From contig NZ_CP146101.1 in assembly GCF_037023745.1 (NCBI RefSeq), forward strand, positions 6,588,001 through 6,652,000: a DNA stretch of 64,000 nt, written 5' to 3'. Within the stretch, counting starts at the first letter, position 1; each line of letters opens with the position of its first letter. The position numbers were made by a program, and so were the translations under genes. Shown piece after piece: positions 55,756 through 64,000 of this stretch. Source of the stretch: Streptomyces sp. SCSIO 30461 (GTDB taxonomy: Bacteria; Actinomycetota; Actinomycetes; Streptomycetales; Streptomycetaceae). The notes under the pieces were generated by a model that searched no databases, was not told the origin of the DNA, and saw only the letters and a list, made by a program, of their open reading frames with translations.

Positions 55756-55798
55756 TCCCCGCATAGCCCGCCGTCGCCTGGTGGGTAGGGACGGCTGC

Positions 55799-56040
55799 AT
55801 GAGACCCGTGAAACTCGCCGTCGTGGGCGGCGGCTCCACCTACACCCCCGAACTGGTCGACGGGTTCGCCCGGCTGAGAGACATCCTGCCGCTCAGTGAG
55901 CTGATCCTCATCGACCCGGCCGGGGACAGGCTCGAACCGGTCGGCGGGCTGGCCCGGCGGATCCTCGCCGGGCAGGGCCATCCCGCGACCGTCACCACCA
56001 CCGACGACCTCGACAGCGGGGTGGCGGACGCCGACGCCGG
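55799..56040 (+). pseudogene. GH4 6-phospho-beta-glucosidase, N-terminal fragment (csnH-like remnant)
   Basis: Starts normally at an ATG with MRPVKLAVVGGGSTYTPELV, the NAD-binding opening of glycoside hydrolase family 4, and continues to ~residue 80 (DDLDSGVADADA). There the family sequence stops and the next bases encode part of a different enzyme in another frame. The remaining ~340 residues, including the Cys/His metal and catalytic motifs, are missing. I recall that streptomycetes often have a chitosan-oligosaccharide operon csnREFGHK in which a GH4 enzyme (csnH) directly precedes a sugar kinase (csnK), which fits the fusion seen here. Confidence 0.8.
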
Positions 56041-56682
56041 CTGCTCCCGGACGGCCGCACGGCGCGGTTCCCCGCACTCGGCAGGCTCTCGGGCGACTGG
56101 GGCGGTGGCGCGGGGCTCGCCGACGAGGCGCTGTGGTACGCGGCGAGGGCCGAGGACGGGCGGGGCGAGCCCACGGAGTTGGCACGGGCACTGCCGGGGC
56201 ACTTCGGCCTGGGCTCGATGTACGCGCTGATCGAGGCGCTGCATCTGGGCCGGGTCCCGCGGGGGCGGCGCCTGGAGTTCGCTCCGCTGCTGTTCGACGT
56301 GGCTGCGGGGGGCGACCGGGTGGCCGGGGCGATCGTGGACCGGCTGGCTGACGAGGTGGTCGCGATGGCGACGGTGGCCTTGGACCGCCTCGGGCTGCTC
56401 GGCGGCGCCGACGGCTCCGGCGGGGTCGGTGCCTCCGGTGGTGCGTCCGCCGCGGAGGAGGTGCCCGTGGTGCTCGGCGGCAGTGTGCTGGCGGCACGGC
56501 ATGCCCGGCTCGACGCCCGGATCACCGGACTGCTGGCCGTTCGCGCGCCGAACGCCACCGTCTCGGTACTGGCCGCACCCCGGGTACTGGGTGCGGCACT
56601 GCTCGGGCTGGATGAACTGGGGGTGCCGGTGGCTGCGAAGCGGCGGCTGCGGGACCACTACGAGGACGGGCGCCGACGCTGA
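56041..56682 (+). pseudogene. BadF/BcrAD-type sugar kinase, C-terminal fragment (csnK-like remnant)
   Basis: From about 56041, in a frame different from the preceding GH4 fragment, the translation reads LLPDGRTARFPALGRLSGDW, then GGGAGLADEALWYAA, EVPVVLGGSVLAARHARLDA and PRVLGAALLGLDELGVP. This is the C-terminal two-thirds (~213 residues of ~320) of an N-acetylglucosamine/glucosamine-kinase-like ATPase. The N-terminal phosphate-binding part is lost. The junction at about 56037-56042 looks like a single deletion removing the end of the glycosidase gene and the start of the kinase gene. An internal start could still make a partial protein, but it would lack the nucleotide site. Confidence 0.78.
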
Positions 56683-56801
56683 CACCCCACCCGGGAGGGA
56701 ACCGGCCCTGGGCAGGTGGCGTATTCATATGTGTGCGGGGCGTGTAGCCGCCGCAGGTCCGGGCAGGGAGAGCGGTGGCGGTCGGCGGAAAGCGCCCGCC
56801 A

Positions 56802-56830
56802 TTGACGGGACGGGCGAGATGACTGAAGAT
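56802..56830 (+). promoter_or_regulatory. Candidate promoter of the glnX-glnH-pknG operon
   Basis: TTGACG (56802-56807), a 17-base spacer and GAAGAT (56825-56830), 63 bases before the first gene. The -35 is good, the -10 weak. Confidence 0.35.
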
Positions 56831-56892
56831 CCAGTCGTCGTCTCCCGGCTCGCGGGGCAGAGGGCCGCCGATGACCAAGGGGGGGTCAGAGA

Positions 56893-58527
56893 GTGACACA
56901 CACGCCGAGCGCGGGTTCGCCCGTGCCCTCGGGCGGGCACGTCCCCGCGGCATCGGGGCACCCGGGCCCGGTGCCCGTGACCGGGCTCGTGCCGGGCCCC
57001 GGAGCAGAGTCCGGGCTTGCCCCGGGAACCGCACCCGCACCCGGGGGTACGCCCCTGCCCCAGTCCGCTCTCGGCTCGCTGCCTTCGGGTGAGCAGTCCG
57101 CCCCACCGTCCGGGAACACCGCGCACGGCGGCCCGCCGCCGAAGCGGGTGGCCGCCGCCTCCGGGAGCCCCGTGCCGCCGCCACCCGGCGACGGTGTCGG
57201 CGCGGATGCCGCCGCCCCGCCGCGGCGCGCCTGGGCGGAGAACATGGACCGGCTGCGCGCCGCGGCCATGACGGAGCCCGGTCGGCTGCGCATCATCGGC
57301 GCCGTACTGGCCGTACTGCTGATGGCCTTCGGCGCCCTGACCGCCTTCCAGATCGCCGACCGGTCATCGGCCGCCGATGACGTGGTGAGCCGGAGCCAGC
57401 CGCTCAGCGCGGACGCGGCGAGCATCTACCGCTCGCTCGCGGACGCCGACACGGCCGCGGCCAGCGGCTTCCTGGCAGGCGCGCAGGAGCCCGCGGACAT
57501 GCGGGAGCGCTACCACCGGGACATCGCGAACGCCTCCCGGCTGCTGGTCAAGGCGGCGGCGAACACGGACGGTTCAACCCAGTCCGGCCACTACATCGCC
57601 GCGCTCAACGAGCATCTGCCCCGCTACACCGGCCTGGTCGAGCGGGCCCGCGCCAACAACCGCCAGGGGCTGCCCCTGGGCGGCGCGTATCTGCGGTACG
57701 CGAACCAGCAGATGACCACCGAACTCCTGCCGGCGGCACAGAAACTGTACGAGGCGGAGACGGAGCGCCTCGACGAGGACCATGACGCGGCCCGGCTGTG
57801 GCCGTTCGTGTCACTGGCGTTCGGCGTGCTGGCCCTGGGCACCCTGGTCTGGACCCAGCGGCGCAACTACCTGCTGACCAACAGGGTGTTCAATCACGGG
57901 CTGCTGGCGGCGAGCGCCGCGTCCACGGTGGTCCTGCTGTGGCTGGCGATCGGGCACACCGTGGCCAGGGCCGAACTGCACGACGCCCGCGCGCACGGCC
58001 AGCAGTCGCTGAAGGTGCTCAACGACGCCCGCATCAGCAGCCTCAAGGCCAGAGCGAACGAGAACCTGACGCTGGTTGCGCGCGGCGCAGTGCTCACCGC
58101 GGACGGCAAACACGACAAGTACGAGACCGACTACAAGGCGGGTATGGAGAGGCTCCGCACCTCCCTGAGCGAGGCGGAGGGGCTCGCGGACGACGGCAAG
58201 GGCCGTACCCCGGTGCTGGACGCCTCCTCGGCCGTGGCGGAGTGGACGACCCGGCACCAATCGGCCGCCGACACCGACACGGCCGGTGACTACGCGGGCG
58301 CCCTGGCCAAGGTGATCGGCGGCAAGGAGTCGACGGGCTCGTCCTTCGATCGGGTGGACGCGGCGCTCGAACGGGCCCTGGCGCACGAGCAGGCGGAGTT
58401 CACTGCTGCGGCCACCGACGGCCGTGACGCGCTGACCGGTCTGCCCGTCGGCGCGGCCGCACTCGCGGTGCTCGGCGCCGCGGGTGCCATGCTGGGCATC
58501 GGCCGCAGGCTTTCGGAGTACCGGTGA
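56893..58527 (+). CDS. Four-helix membrane sensor, GlnX-like (544 aa)
   Basis: The first ~115 residues are a Pro/Gly/Ala-rich cytoplasmic tail. Membrane helices lie at about residues 132-153, 302-321, 333-358 and 517-537, enclosing two helical outside domains (154-301 and 359-515) of the kind that sense ligand-loaded binding proteins. There is no kinase or cyclase domain. By gene order it corresponds to mycobacterial GlnX, which, as I recall, works with the binding protein GlnH and kinase PknG to sense aspartate/glutamate. The GTG at 56893 is preceded by AAGGGGGG. The stop overlaps the next GTG (GTGA). Confidence 0.85.
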   Translation: MTHTPSAGSPVPSGGHVPAASGHPGPVPVTGLVPGPGAESGLAPGTAPAPGGTPLPQSALGSLPSGEQSAPPSGNTAHGGPPPKRVAAASGSPVPPPPGDGVGADAAAPPRRAWAENMDRLRAAAMTEPGRLRIIGAVLAVLLMAFGALTAFQIADRSSAADDVVSRSQPLSADAASIYRSLADADTAAASGFLAGAQEPADMRERYHRDIANASRLLVKAAANTDGSTQSGHYIAALNEHLPRYTGLVERARANNRQGLPLGGAYLRYANQQMTTELLPAAQKLYEAETERLDEDHDAARLWPFVSLAFGVLALGTLVWTQRRNYLLTNRVFNHGLLAASAASTVVLLWLAIGHTVARAELHDARAHGQQSLKVLNDARISSLKARANENLTLVARGAVLTADGKHDKYETDYKAGMERLRTSLSEAEGLADDGKGRTPVLDASSAVAEWTTRHQSAADTDTAGDYAGALAKVIGGKESTGSSFDRVDAALERALAHEQAEFTAAATDGRDALTGLPVGAAALAVLGAAGAMLGIGRRLSEYR

Positions 58528-59576
58528 GAGGGGGAGGGATGGGCGACACAGCCGAGGGGAAGCCGGGCCGCTTGCGCGGCTGGGGCGGGGTGGCTGCGAT
58601 GGCGGCCATGTGCGCCGTGACCGCGTCGCTGCTGTTGTCGCCACTCCCGCACAGTGGATCCCGTCCGGTCGACGGAGCGCGGGACACGACGGCCGCGCGG
58701 ATTCCCTCCGCGGTCGCCGATGGGGCCGCGGAGAAGGCCGCCGACTGCACCGACCCGGAGGCATCGCTGCCGGCGTCCGCATCGGGCGGACCCGCGATCG
58801 ACGCGATCAGGCAGCGCGGCAAACTCGTCGTCGGCGTCGACCAGAACAGCTACCGCTGGGGCTACCGCAGGGCGGACGGAACCCTGGAGGGCTTCGACAT
58901 CGATCTCGCCCGGGCCGTCGCCGCGGACATACTCGGCGACAAGGACGCGATCATCTTCCGTGCCGTCCCCACCAACCAACGCATTCCCGCGCTGGAGAAC
59001 GGCACCGTCGACCTGGTGGTCCGCACCATGACCATCAACTGCGCCCGCATCAAGCAGGTCGCGTTCTCGACCGCGTACTTCCAGACGGGCCAGCAGGTGC
59101 TCGCCCCCAAGGGCTCCCCCATCACCGGCTACAACAGCACCCTCGCCGACCGCAGGGTCTGCACGGCGGAGGGCTCGACGGCGTACGAGGCGCTGGAGAA
59201 GAAGTCGTACGGCGCGGTCTTCAAAGACGAGGGCGACGGCGGGGAGGGGGACAAGGACCGGCTGACCGTGCCCAACCAACTCGACTGCCTGGTCCGGCTG
59301 CAACTGGGCGAGGTGGACGCCGTGGTGACGGACGCGGCGCTCGCGGCCGGACAGGCGGCGCAGGATCCGGCCATCGAGCTGAAGGGCGGGAAGCCCTTCA
59401 CCACCGAGTTCTACGGTGTGGCCGCCAAACTGGGCAATGACGACCTCGTCCGCCGGGTCAACAAGGTGCTCGACGACTACCGCAGGGGCCCGTGGATGGC
59501 TGCGTACGACAAGTGGCTGGCAGCGGACCTGCCCGGCATAACCGCGCCGCCCACCCCCAGGTACCGGAACGATTGA
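58524..59576 (+). CDS. glnH: Amino-acid-binding protein, GlnH-like (350 aa)
   Basis: Family-3 solute-binding fold: RGKLVVGVDQNSYRWGYR, GTLEGFDIDLARAVAADIL, NGTVDLVVRTMTINCARI and VAFSTAYFQTGQQVL are typical of polar amino-acid binding proteins. It has an N-terminal hydrophobic helix (~residues 21-39) but no clear lipobox: the Cys in AAMCAVTAS has no suitable preceding residues, so it seems to be a membrane-anchored or secreted form. No ABC permease genes are nearby, in line with a sensor rather than transporter role. The GTG at 58524 overlaps the upstream stop; an ATG at 58539 with a purine-rich lead is an alternative. Confidence 0.88.
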   Translation: MRGGGMGDTAEGKPGRLRGWGGVAAMAAMCAVTASLLLSPLPHSGSRPVDGARDTTAARIPSAVADGAAEKAADCTDPEASLPASASGGPAIDAIRQRGKLVVGVDQNSYRWGYRRADGTLEGFDIDLARAVAADILGDKDAIIFRAVPTNQRIPALENGTVDLVVRTMTINCARIKQVAFSTAYFQTGQQVLAPKGSPITGYNSTLADRRVCTAEGSTAYEALEKKSYGAVFKDEGDGGEGDKDRLTVPNQLDCLVRLQLGEVDAVVTDAALAAGQAAQDPAIELKGGKPFTTEFYGVAAKLGNDDLVRRVNKVLDDYRRGPWMAAYDKWLAADLPGITAPPTPRYRND

Positions 59577-59689
59577 GCGATGGTGCGGCGGACTTGGACG
59601 CGATGAGGTGGGCGGACAGGCGAACGGACCGGCGGCATGGCGAGCCCGGGCAGACGACGAGCGCGAGCAGACGAGCGGAGAAGTGATCG

Positions 59690-61030
59690 ATGGGCGTCAC
59701 GGGAGCCTCCCCCGGACGGGCGGGGGAACACCCGAGTCCGGTCATGGACCGGGACGAGGTGGACCGTGCGCTGGCGCGGCTCGGAGAGGAGCACGAGGCG
59801 ATCGAGACCTCACTGCTCGCCCTCCAGGACCATGCGGGCCGCCGGCTGCTGGAAGGCGCGGAGCTCACGGGCGTCACCAAGGACCGCTGGGCATCGGCGG
59901 AACAGGCGATCACCCTGCTCTGGAGCTACTTCGACGCCTACTCCGCGGCGCTGACCGCCGCGCGTGAGCTGCGGGCCCGGCGCCGCTGGCCGAGCCGTGA
60001 GGACCTGGTCGCCCTCACCGACCGGCTGCGCGGCCCGAGCGTCACCGTCACGAGCCCTGCCGTGCACTCCTCCCCATCGATCACCGGACCGGCCAAGCTC
60101 GCGGAGCGGTTCTCCCTGGAGGACCTGGTGAGGCGGATGAACCAGCTGTACGCCCGCTCGCTGGACATGGTCGTCGCCGCCGACGCGGTCTGGTCCGCGC
60201 TGCCCGCGCGGATCGACCTGCTCTCCGCCGAGCTCCAGCGCACCCGCTCCCTCGCGCACTCCGTCGGAGTGCGGCCCGGTGAGCACCCCGCGGGGGACGA
60301 GCTGGAGTCGATCACGCACGAGCTGTCGGCGCTGCGCGGGCAGGTGGTGTCCGACCCGCTGGCGTTCTGGTCGCCCGCGCCGATGAGCTCGGCCCCCGGC
60401 GGCGGCAGGCCGGACACCGACCGCTACGACCGGGCGGCGCGCGCGCTGGAGGACATCCGCCGCGAGATCGAGGCCGTGCTCGCGGTACGGCAGGACTCGG
60501 AGGAACGGCTGCTCCGGCTGCGGGACGTGCTCTCCCGTGCGGACCGCACCCTCGCTGAGGCCCGGGCGGCACGAGGCGAGGTGCTGGCGAAGATCGCGGC
60601 GTCGGAGGTCCCCGCCGTCAGCGGCCCTCCGACCGCCCTCCAGGAGCGCCTCGCCGCGGCTGCCGATTACCGGCGCCACGCCCAGTGGCACCGGTTGTCG
60701 CCCCTGCTGGAATCCCTTGAGCGCGAAGCGGAGGACGAACTACTCAGGGCCCGCGAGTCGTTGACGGCCGTGACCGCTCCGCTCGCGGTCCGCGCGGAGC
60801 TCCGGGGGCGGCTCGACGCCTACCGTGCCAAGGTGGCCCGCCACGGCATGGCGGAGGACTCACTGCTGATCGAGCGCTATGACGTGGCGCGCCGCATGCT
60901 GTGGAGCGCGCCCTGCGATCTGCGCGCAGCCGAGGAGGCGGTGCTGCGCTATCAGCGGGCGGCTGCCGACGTACTGGTCCCGCAGCAGCCGGGACCGCAT
61001 GACCGCTCCGGCCACCAGGGGGAATCATGA
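59690..61030 (+). CDS. Coiled-coil protein of unknown function between glnH and pknG (446 aa)
   Basis: Predominantly helical and charged, with long heptad-like stretches (EHEAIETSLLALQDHAGRRL, DIRREIEAVLAVRQDSEERL, LESLEREAEDELLRARESL). No membrane helix, signal peptide, catalytic motif or Cys cluster is visible. A short Pro/Ser/Gly-rich segment (~residues 232-250) divides it. The ATG at 59690 has GGAG nine bases upstream. The stop overlaps the pknG ATG (ATGA), so the two are co-translated. It is likely a scaffold, regulator or substrate in the GlnX/GlnH/PknG pathway; no such gene sits between glnH and pknG in M. tuberculosis, as far as I recall. I do not recognise the family. Confidence 0.8.
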   Translation: MGVTGASPGRAGEHPSPVMDRDEVDRALARLGEEHEAIETSLLALQDHAGRRLLEGAELTGVTKDRWASAEQAITLLWSYFDAYSAALTAARELRARRRWPSREDLVALTDRLRGPSVTVTSPAVHSSPSITGPAKLAERFSLEDLVRRMNQLYARSLDMVVAADAVWSALPARIDLLSAELQRTRSLAHSVGVRPGEHPAGDELESITHELSALRGQVVSDPLAFWSPAPMSSAPGGGRPDTDRYDRAARALEDIRREIEAVLAVRQDSEERLLRLRDVLSRADRTLAEARAARGEVLAKIAASEVPAVSGPPTALQERLAAAADYRRHAQWHRLSPLLESLEREAEDELLRARESLTAVTAPLAVRAELRGRLDAYRAKVARHGMAEDSLLIERYDVARRMLWSAPCDLRAAEEAVLRYQRAAADVLVPQQPGPHDRSGHQGES

Positions 61031-63783
61031 GTGCGACGGTCGGGTGCGAGCGCCCCGGATGCGGGGGCGCGTACGAGGACATGGGCGGCGGCGAACTCTA
61101 CTGCGACACCTGCGGACTCGCCCCGGCCGCCCTGGCGGCGGGGAGAGCGCCCGGGAGCACGGGGCACACGGGGAGCACAGCCGCCGGCTCGTCCGCCGCG
61201 GCGCCCGATGGCCCGTACCGTGGTCCGTCCGCCGGCCCGGGTGCCTGTCAGCGGCCGGGCTGCGGGGGCGCGTACGAGGACATGGGCGGCGGCGAACTCT
61301 ACTGCGACACCTGCGGACTCGCCCCGGTCGTCTCGGCCGCCGGCGCCCTGTCCTCGCCGCCCACCGGGGTGGCGGTGCCCGCCCGCGGAAGCGGCGGCAC
61401 GGGTTCGGCGCCGCTGACCGGCGGCTCGCGGTCGGCTGCCTCGCGCTCGTCCCGTTCTTCGACCTCCCGCTCATCCCGTTCCTCGACCTCCCGCAGGTCG
61501 GTCTCGGGACGGCTGTCGCGCCAGCTGTCCGGACGCAGCACGGGCCGTTCGGTGTCGGTGCGAAGCTCCGGTTCCTCCTCGTCCTCGTCAGGCCGGGGAC
61601 GGCTCGGCGCGGGACTCGTCGCCGTACCGGAAGTACCGCGTCCCGACCCGCGTTCCGCGGTCATGCAGAACCCGGAAGTGCCAGAGCGGAAGCGTTTCTG
61701 CAGCCGGAGCGAGTGCGGCGCTCCGGTCGGCCGGGCACGGGGCGACCGGCCGGGACGCACGGAGGGCTTCTGCACCAAGTGCGGCCATCCGTACTCGTTC
61801 GTGCCCAAGCTGCGCGCCGGGGACATCGTCCACGGCCAGTACGAGGTGATCGGTTGCCTGGCCCACGGCGGCCTCGGCTGGGTCTATCTGGCCATAGACC
61901 GTGCCGTGTCCGACCGCTGGGTTGTCCTCAAGGGCCTGCTGGACACCGGTGACCAGGACGCGATGGCCGCCGCGATCTCCGAGCGCCGCTTCCTCGCGGA
62001 GATCGAGCACTCGAACATCGTGCGCATCTACAACTTCGTCGAGCACCTCGACCCGCGCACGGGCTCGCTCGACGGCTACATCGTGATGGAGTACGTCGGC
62101 GGCAAGTCGCTCAAGGAGATCGCCAACGAACGCCGGGCGCCCGACGGCAGACGTGATCCGCTGCCGGTCGAGCAGGCCTGCGCGTACGGGATCGAGGCCC
62201 TTGAGGCGCTGGGCCATCTGCACAGCCGCAATCTGCTGTACTGCGACTTCAAGGTCGACAACGCCATCCAGACCGAGGACCAGCTCAAGCTGATCGACAT
62301 GGGAGCGGTCCGCAGGATGGACGACGACGAGTCCGCGATCTACGGCACGGTCGGGTACCAGGCACCCGAGGTCGCCGAGCTGGGGCCTTCGGTCGCCTCG
62401 GACCTCTACACGGTGGCCCGGGCTCTCGCTGTGCTGACGTTCGACTTCCAGGGCTACACCAACGTGTTCGTGGACGCTCTTCCCGATCCGGAGCACATCG
62501 AGGTGTTCCGGCGGTACGAGTCCTTCTACCGGCTGCTGGTCCGGGCGACCGACCCGGATCCGGCCCGCCGGTTCGCCTCGGCCCAGGAAATGGCGGACCA
62601 GCTGACGGGTGTGCTCCGGGAGGTCGTGGCCCTTCAGACAGGACGTCCCCGGCCGGCGCTCTCCACGCTGTTCGGTCCGGAACTCCGGGTGACGGACAGC
62701 GACTTGTTCATGGAGGACGACGGCGAGGTGTCGGCGCTCGGGGCTCGTCCGACGAAGCGCAAGGGCTTCGCGGGCGTCCGGACCACAGGCGGCGCAGAGG
62801 CAGTGGGCGCGCCGGACACGCGGCCCCGGTCTCCGGCCCGGGCGGCGTCCGAACCGGCCCTGAACCCGGTGGAGACCCGGGCCGCCGCACTGGCACTGCC
62901 GGTGCCCCGGGTCGATCCGGGCGACCCGAACGCGGGCTTCCTCGCCGGTCTCGCGGCCTCCGCACCCACCGAACTGATATCCGCTCTCAGCGCCGCGCCG
63001 AGCGGCTCCATCGAACTGCGCCTACGTGAGCTGCGGGCGCTGCTGGAGATGGGTGAGCTCGACTCCGTGCAGTCCGCGCTCGCCGGTCTCGAGGCCCACC
63101 ACCCCGATGACTGGCGGGTGGTCTGGTGCCGCGGTGTCGCGGCGCTGGCGACCGGCGACGACGAGACGGCGGCGCTGTCCTTCGACGCGGTCTACGACGC
63201 CTTCCCCGGCGAAGCCGCCCCCAAGCTGGCCCTCGGCGTGTGCGCCGAGGTGCTGGGGCAGCTCGACAACGCCGCGGAGTACTACCGGCTGGTGTGGACG
63301 GCGGACCCCGGCTTCGTGAGCGCGGCGTTCGGTCTGGCGCGGGTACAGCTCGCTGCCGGTGACCGCGCCGGCGCCGTACGCACCCTGGAGTCGGTGCCCG
63401 AGGCGTCGATCCACTACACGGCCGCGCGGGTCGCCGCCGTACGGGCCCGGCTGCGCAGAAGGGCCGCCGGGGAGCCCCTGATCGACGAACTGACGGCCGC
63501 CGCCGACCAGGTCGGGGCACTGGGCGGGTTCGGTCTGGACGCCGTGCGCCGCGAAAGGTTGTCCACAGAGGTACTGGGGACGGCGCTGGACTGGGTACTC
63601 TCCGGTAGTCCCGGGGCGCGGCCCACCGCGACCGTCCTGCTCGGAAGTGCACTGGACGAGCGTGGACTGCGCTTCGGCCTTGAACGCTCGTTCCGGGTGC
63701 TCGCCCGGCTCGCCCAGCACGGCGAGGAGCGCATGGAACTGGTGGAACGGGCCAACCGTTTCCGCCCTCGGACGTGGGTGTGA
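61027..63783 (+). CDS. pknG: Serine/threonine protein kinase PknG with duplicated N-terminal zinc ribbons (918 aa)
   Basis: Soluble eukaryotic-type kinase. Order of parts: two identical zinc-ribbon-like modules (C7, C12, C26, C29 and C74, C79, C93, C96), a Ser/Arg-rich linker (~135-200), the rubredoxin domain (C225/C230, C249, C252), the kinase (Gly-rich loop GGLG 281-284, K302 in VVLKGL, catalytic D407 and N412 in CDFKVDN, D424 in DMG) and a TPR domain (~655-918). The HRD Arg is absent, as in other PknG. In mycobacteria PknG phosphorylates GarA and controls the TCA cycle and glutamate level; a similar role is likely. The ATG overlaps the upstream stop and follows GGGGGAA. Confidence 0.93.
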   Translation: MSATVGCERPGCGGAYEDMGGGELYCDTCGLAPAALAAGRAPGSTGHTGSTAAGSSAAAPDGPYRGPSAGPGACQRPGCGGAYEDMGGGELYCDTCGLAPVVSAAGALSSPPTGVAVPARGSGGTGSAPLTGGSRSAASRSSRSSTSRSSRSSTSRRSVSGRLSRQLSGRSTGRSVSVRSSGSSSSSSGRGRLGAGLVAVPEVPRPDPRSAVMQNPEVPERKRFCSRSECGAPVGRARGDRPGRTEGFCTKCGHPYSFVPKLRAGDIVHGQYEVIGCLAHGGLGWVYLAIDRAVSDRWVVLKGLLDTGDQDAMAAAISERRFLAEIEHSNIVRIYNFVEHLDPRTGSLDGYIVMEYVGGKSLKEIANERRAPDGRRDPLPVEQACAYGIEALEALGHLHSRNLLYCDFKVDNAIQTEDQLKLIDMGAVRRMDDDESAIYGTVGYQAPEVAELGPSVASDLYTVARALAVLTFDFQGYTNVFVDALPDPEHIEVFRRYESFYRLLVRATDPDPARRFASAQEMADQLTGVLREVVALQTGRPRPALSTLFGPELRVTDSDLFMEDDGEVSALGARPTKRKGFAGVRTTGGAEAVGAPDTRPRSPARAASEPALNPVETRAAALALPVPRVDPGDPNAGFLAGLAASAPTELISALSAAPSGSIELRLRELRALLEMGELDSVQSALAGLEAHHPDDWRVVWCRGVAALATGDDETAALSFDAVYDAFPGEAAPKLALGVCAEVLGQLDNAAEYYRLVWTADPGFVSAAFGLARVQLAAGDRAGAVRTLESVPEASIHYTAARVAAVRARLRRRAAGEPLIDELTAAADQVGALGGFGLDAVRRERLSTEVLGTALDWVLSGSPGARPTATVLLGSALDERGLRFGLERSFRVLARLAQHGEERMELVERANRFRPRTWV
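61060..61327 (+). repeat. Perfect 67-bp direct repeat inside pknG
   Basis: Bases 61060-61126 and 61261-61327 appear identical by eye. The distance between them is 201 bases (67 codons), so the reading frame is kept and the zinc-ribbon module is present twice. Identity even at third codon positions points to a recent duplication or gene conversion. Confidence 0.9.
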
Positions 63784-63795
63784 GTGAGGGACCGC

Positions 63796-64000
63796 ATGCA
63801 CCAGCTCTCGGCTTGCCCCGGCTGCGCAGAGCCTCTTGAATCGACCGACCTGTTCTGCGGTGCCTGCGGGTACGACCTGTCGGCCGTACCCGCGACGCCC
63901 CCGGACCGCCCCACGCTTGCCATCGGCTCCGCAGGACCCTGGCCGGGCGCCTCGGAGCGGTACGGAGCGGGCGCACCGGCACTGGCCCGGCAGCGGCCTG
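63796..64000 (+). CDS. Zinc-ribbon protein, N-terminal part (cut by the window end)
   Basis: Sixty-eight codons are visible. The opening MHQLSACPGCAEPLESTDLF and CGACGYDLS form a four-cysteine zinc ribbon, followed by a Pro/Ala/Gly-rich linker. It starts 12 bases after the pknG stop with GAGGG in front of the ATG and so belongs to the same operon. In related streptomycete operons I recall a zinc-ribbon PP2C phosphatase or a VWA-domain protein at this place; the window ends before any catalytic domain, so the function is open. Confidence 0.7.
   Translation, partial: MHQLSACPGCAEPLESTDLFCGACGYDLSAVPATPPDRPTLAIGSAGPWPGASERYGAGAPALARQRP

Noticed and set aside
61400..61620. Ser/Arg-rich segment of PknG as a sign of frameshift
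   Set aside because: The frame continues without interruption from the zinc ribbons into the rubredoxin and kinase domains; such linkers are common in Streptomyces kinases.

Overview
This window is a GC-rich stretch (strong G/C at third codon positions) of a Streptomyces-type actinobacterial chromosome. The evidence is the gene order rodA-pbp2-mreD-mreC-mreB-ndk-DUF4233-folC-valS-clpX-clpP2-clpP1-tig, a complete conservon (cvnABCD), GTG starts with GTGA/ATGA overlaps, a TTA (bldA-type) codon and a ClgR-like operator. It is mostly core genome and resembles, from memory, the S. coelicolor region around SCO2606-SCO2669. No CRISPR array, insertion sequence or intact prophage was seen.

Region 1-19.7 kb, nearly all on the minus strand, holds housekeeping genes: the end of a B12-binding radical SAM gene, a CYTH-CHAD protein with a leaderless-looking promoter, the cell-wall elongation/sporulation-wall cluster (mreB, mreC, mreD, PBP2, RodA), ndk, folC, valS and the Clp system with trigger factor. 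The spacers carry clear hairpins, including an unusually large one between valS and folC, and a ClgR-like box before clpP1.

Region 19.8-30.5 kb is more accessory. It has tRNA-Pro(TGG), tRNA-Gly(TCC) followed by a small orphan reading frame, a membrane acyltransferase, a SpoIIE-type phosphatase plus HD-hydrolase pair, an Eis-like acetyltransferase, an Nei-type glycosylase with rpiB, a decayed amino-acid permease, bioY, an intact permease and sodF behind a perfect Nur-type operator.

Region 30.5-50.5 kb is rich in peptidases: two PepN paralogues, two secreted subtilisin-family proteases and a secreted serine hydrolase. Among them lie asd, an orphan AbiEi/DUF559-like protein, the conservon and a terpene-synthase-family protein with altered metal-binding residues. 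A secreted-protein gene nearby is broken by an apparent one-base frameshift.

Region 50.6-64 kb contains malQ preceded by a small gene with 12-residue tandem repeats, an HNH endonuclease, an MscS channel and a deletion scar joining a GH4 glycosidase to a sugar kinase. The last genes form an amino-acid-sensing operon of the glnX-glnH-pknG type, with an added coiled-coil gene and a recently duplicated zinc-ribbon module in PknG. A zinc-ribbon protein runs off the end.

The strongest leads for something new are the glnX/glnH/coiled-coil/pknG operon, the conservon-linked terpene-synthase homologue, the repeat peptide in front of malQ and the two gene-decay scars. All functional calls come from reading motifs and gene context; no database search was run.
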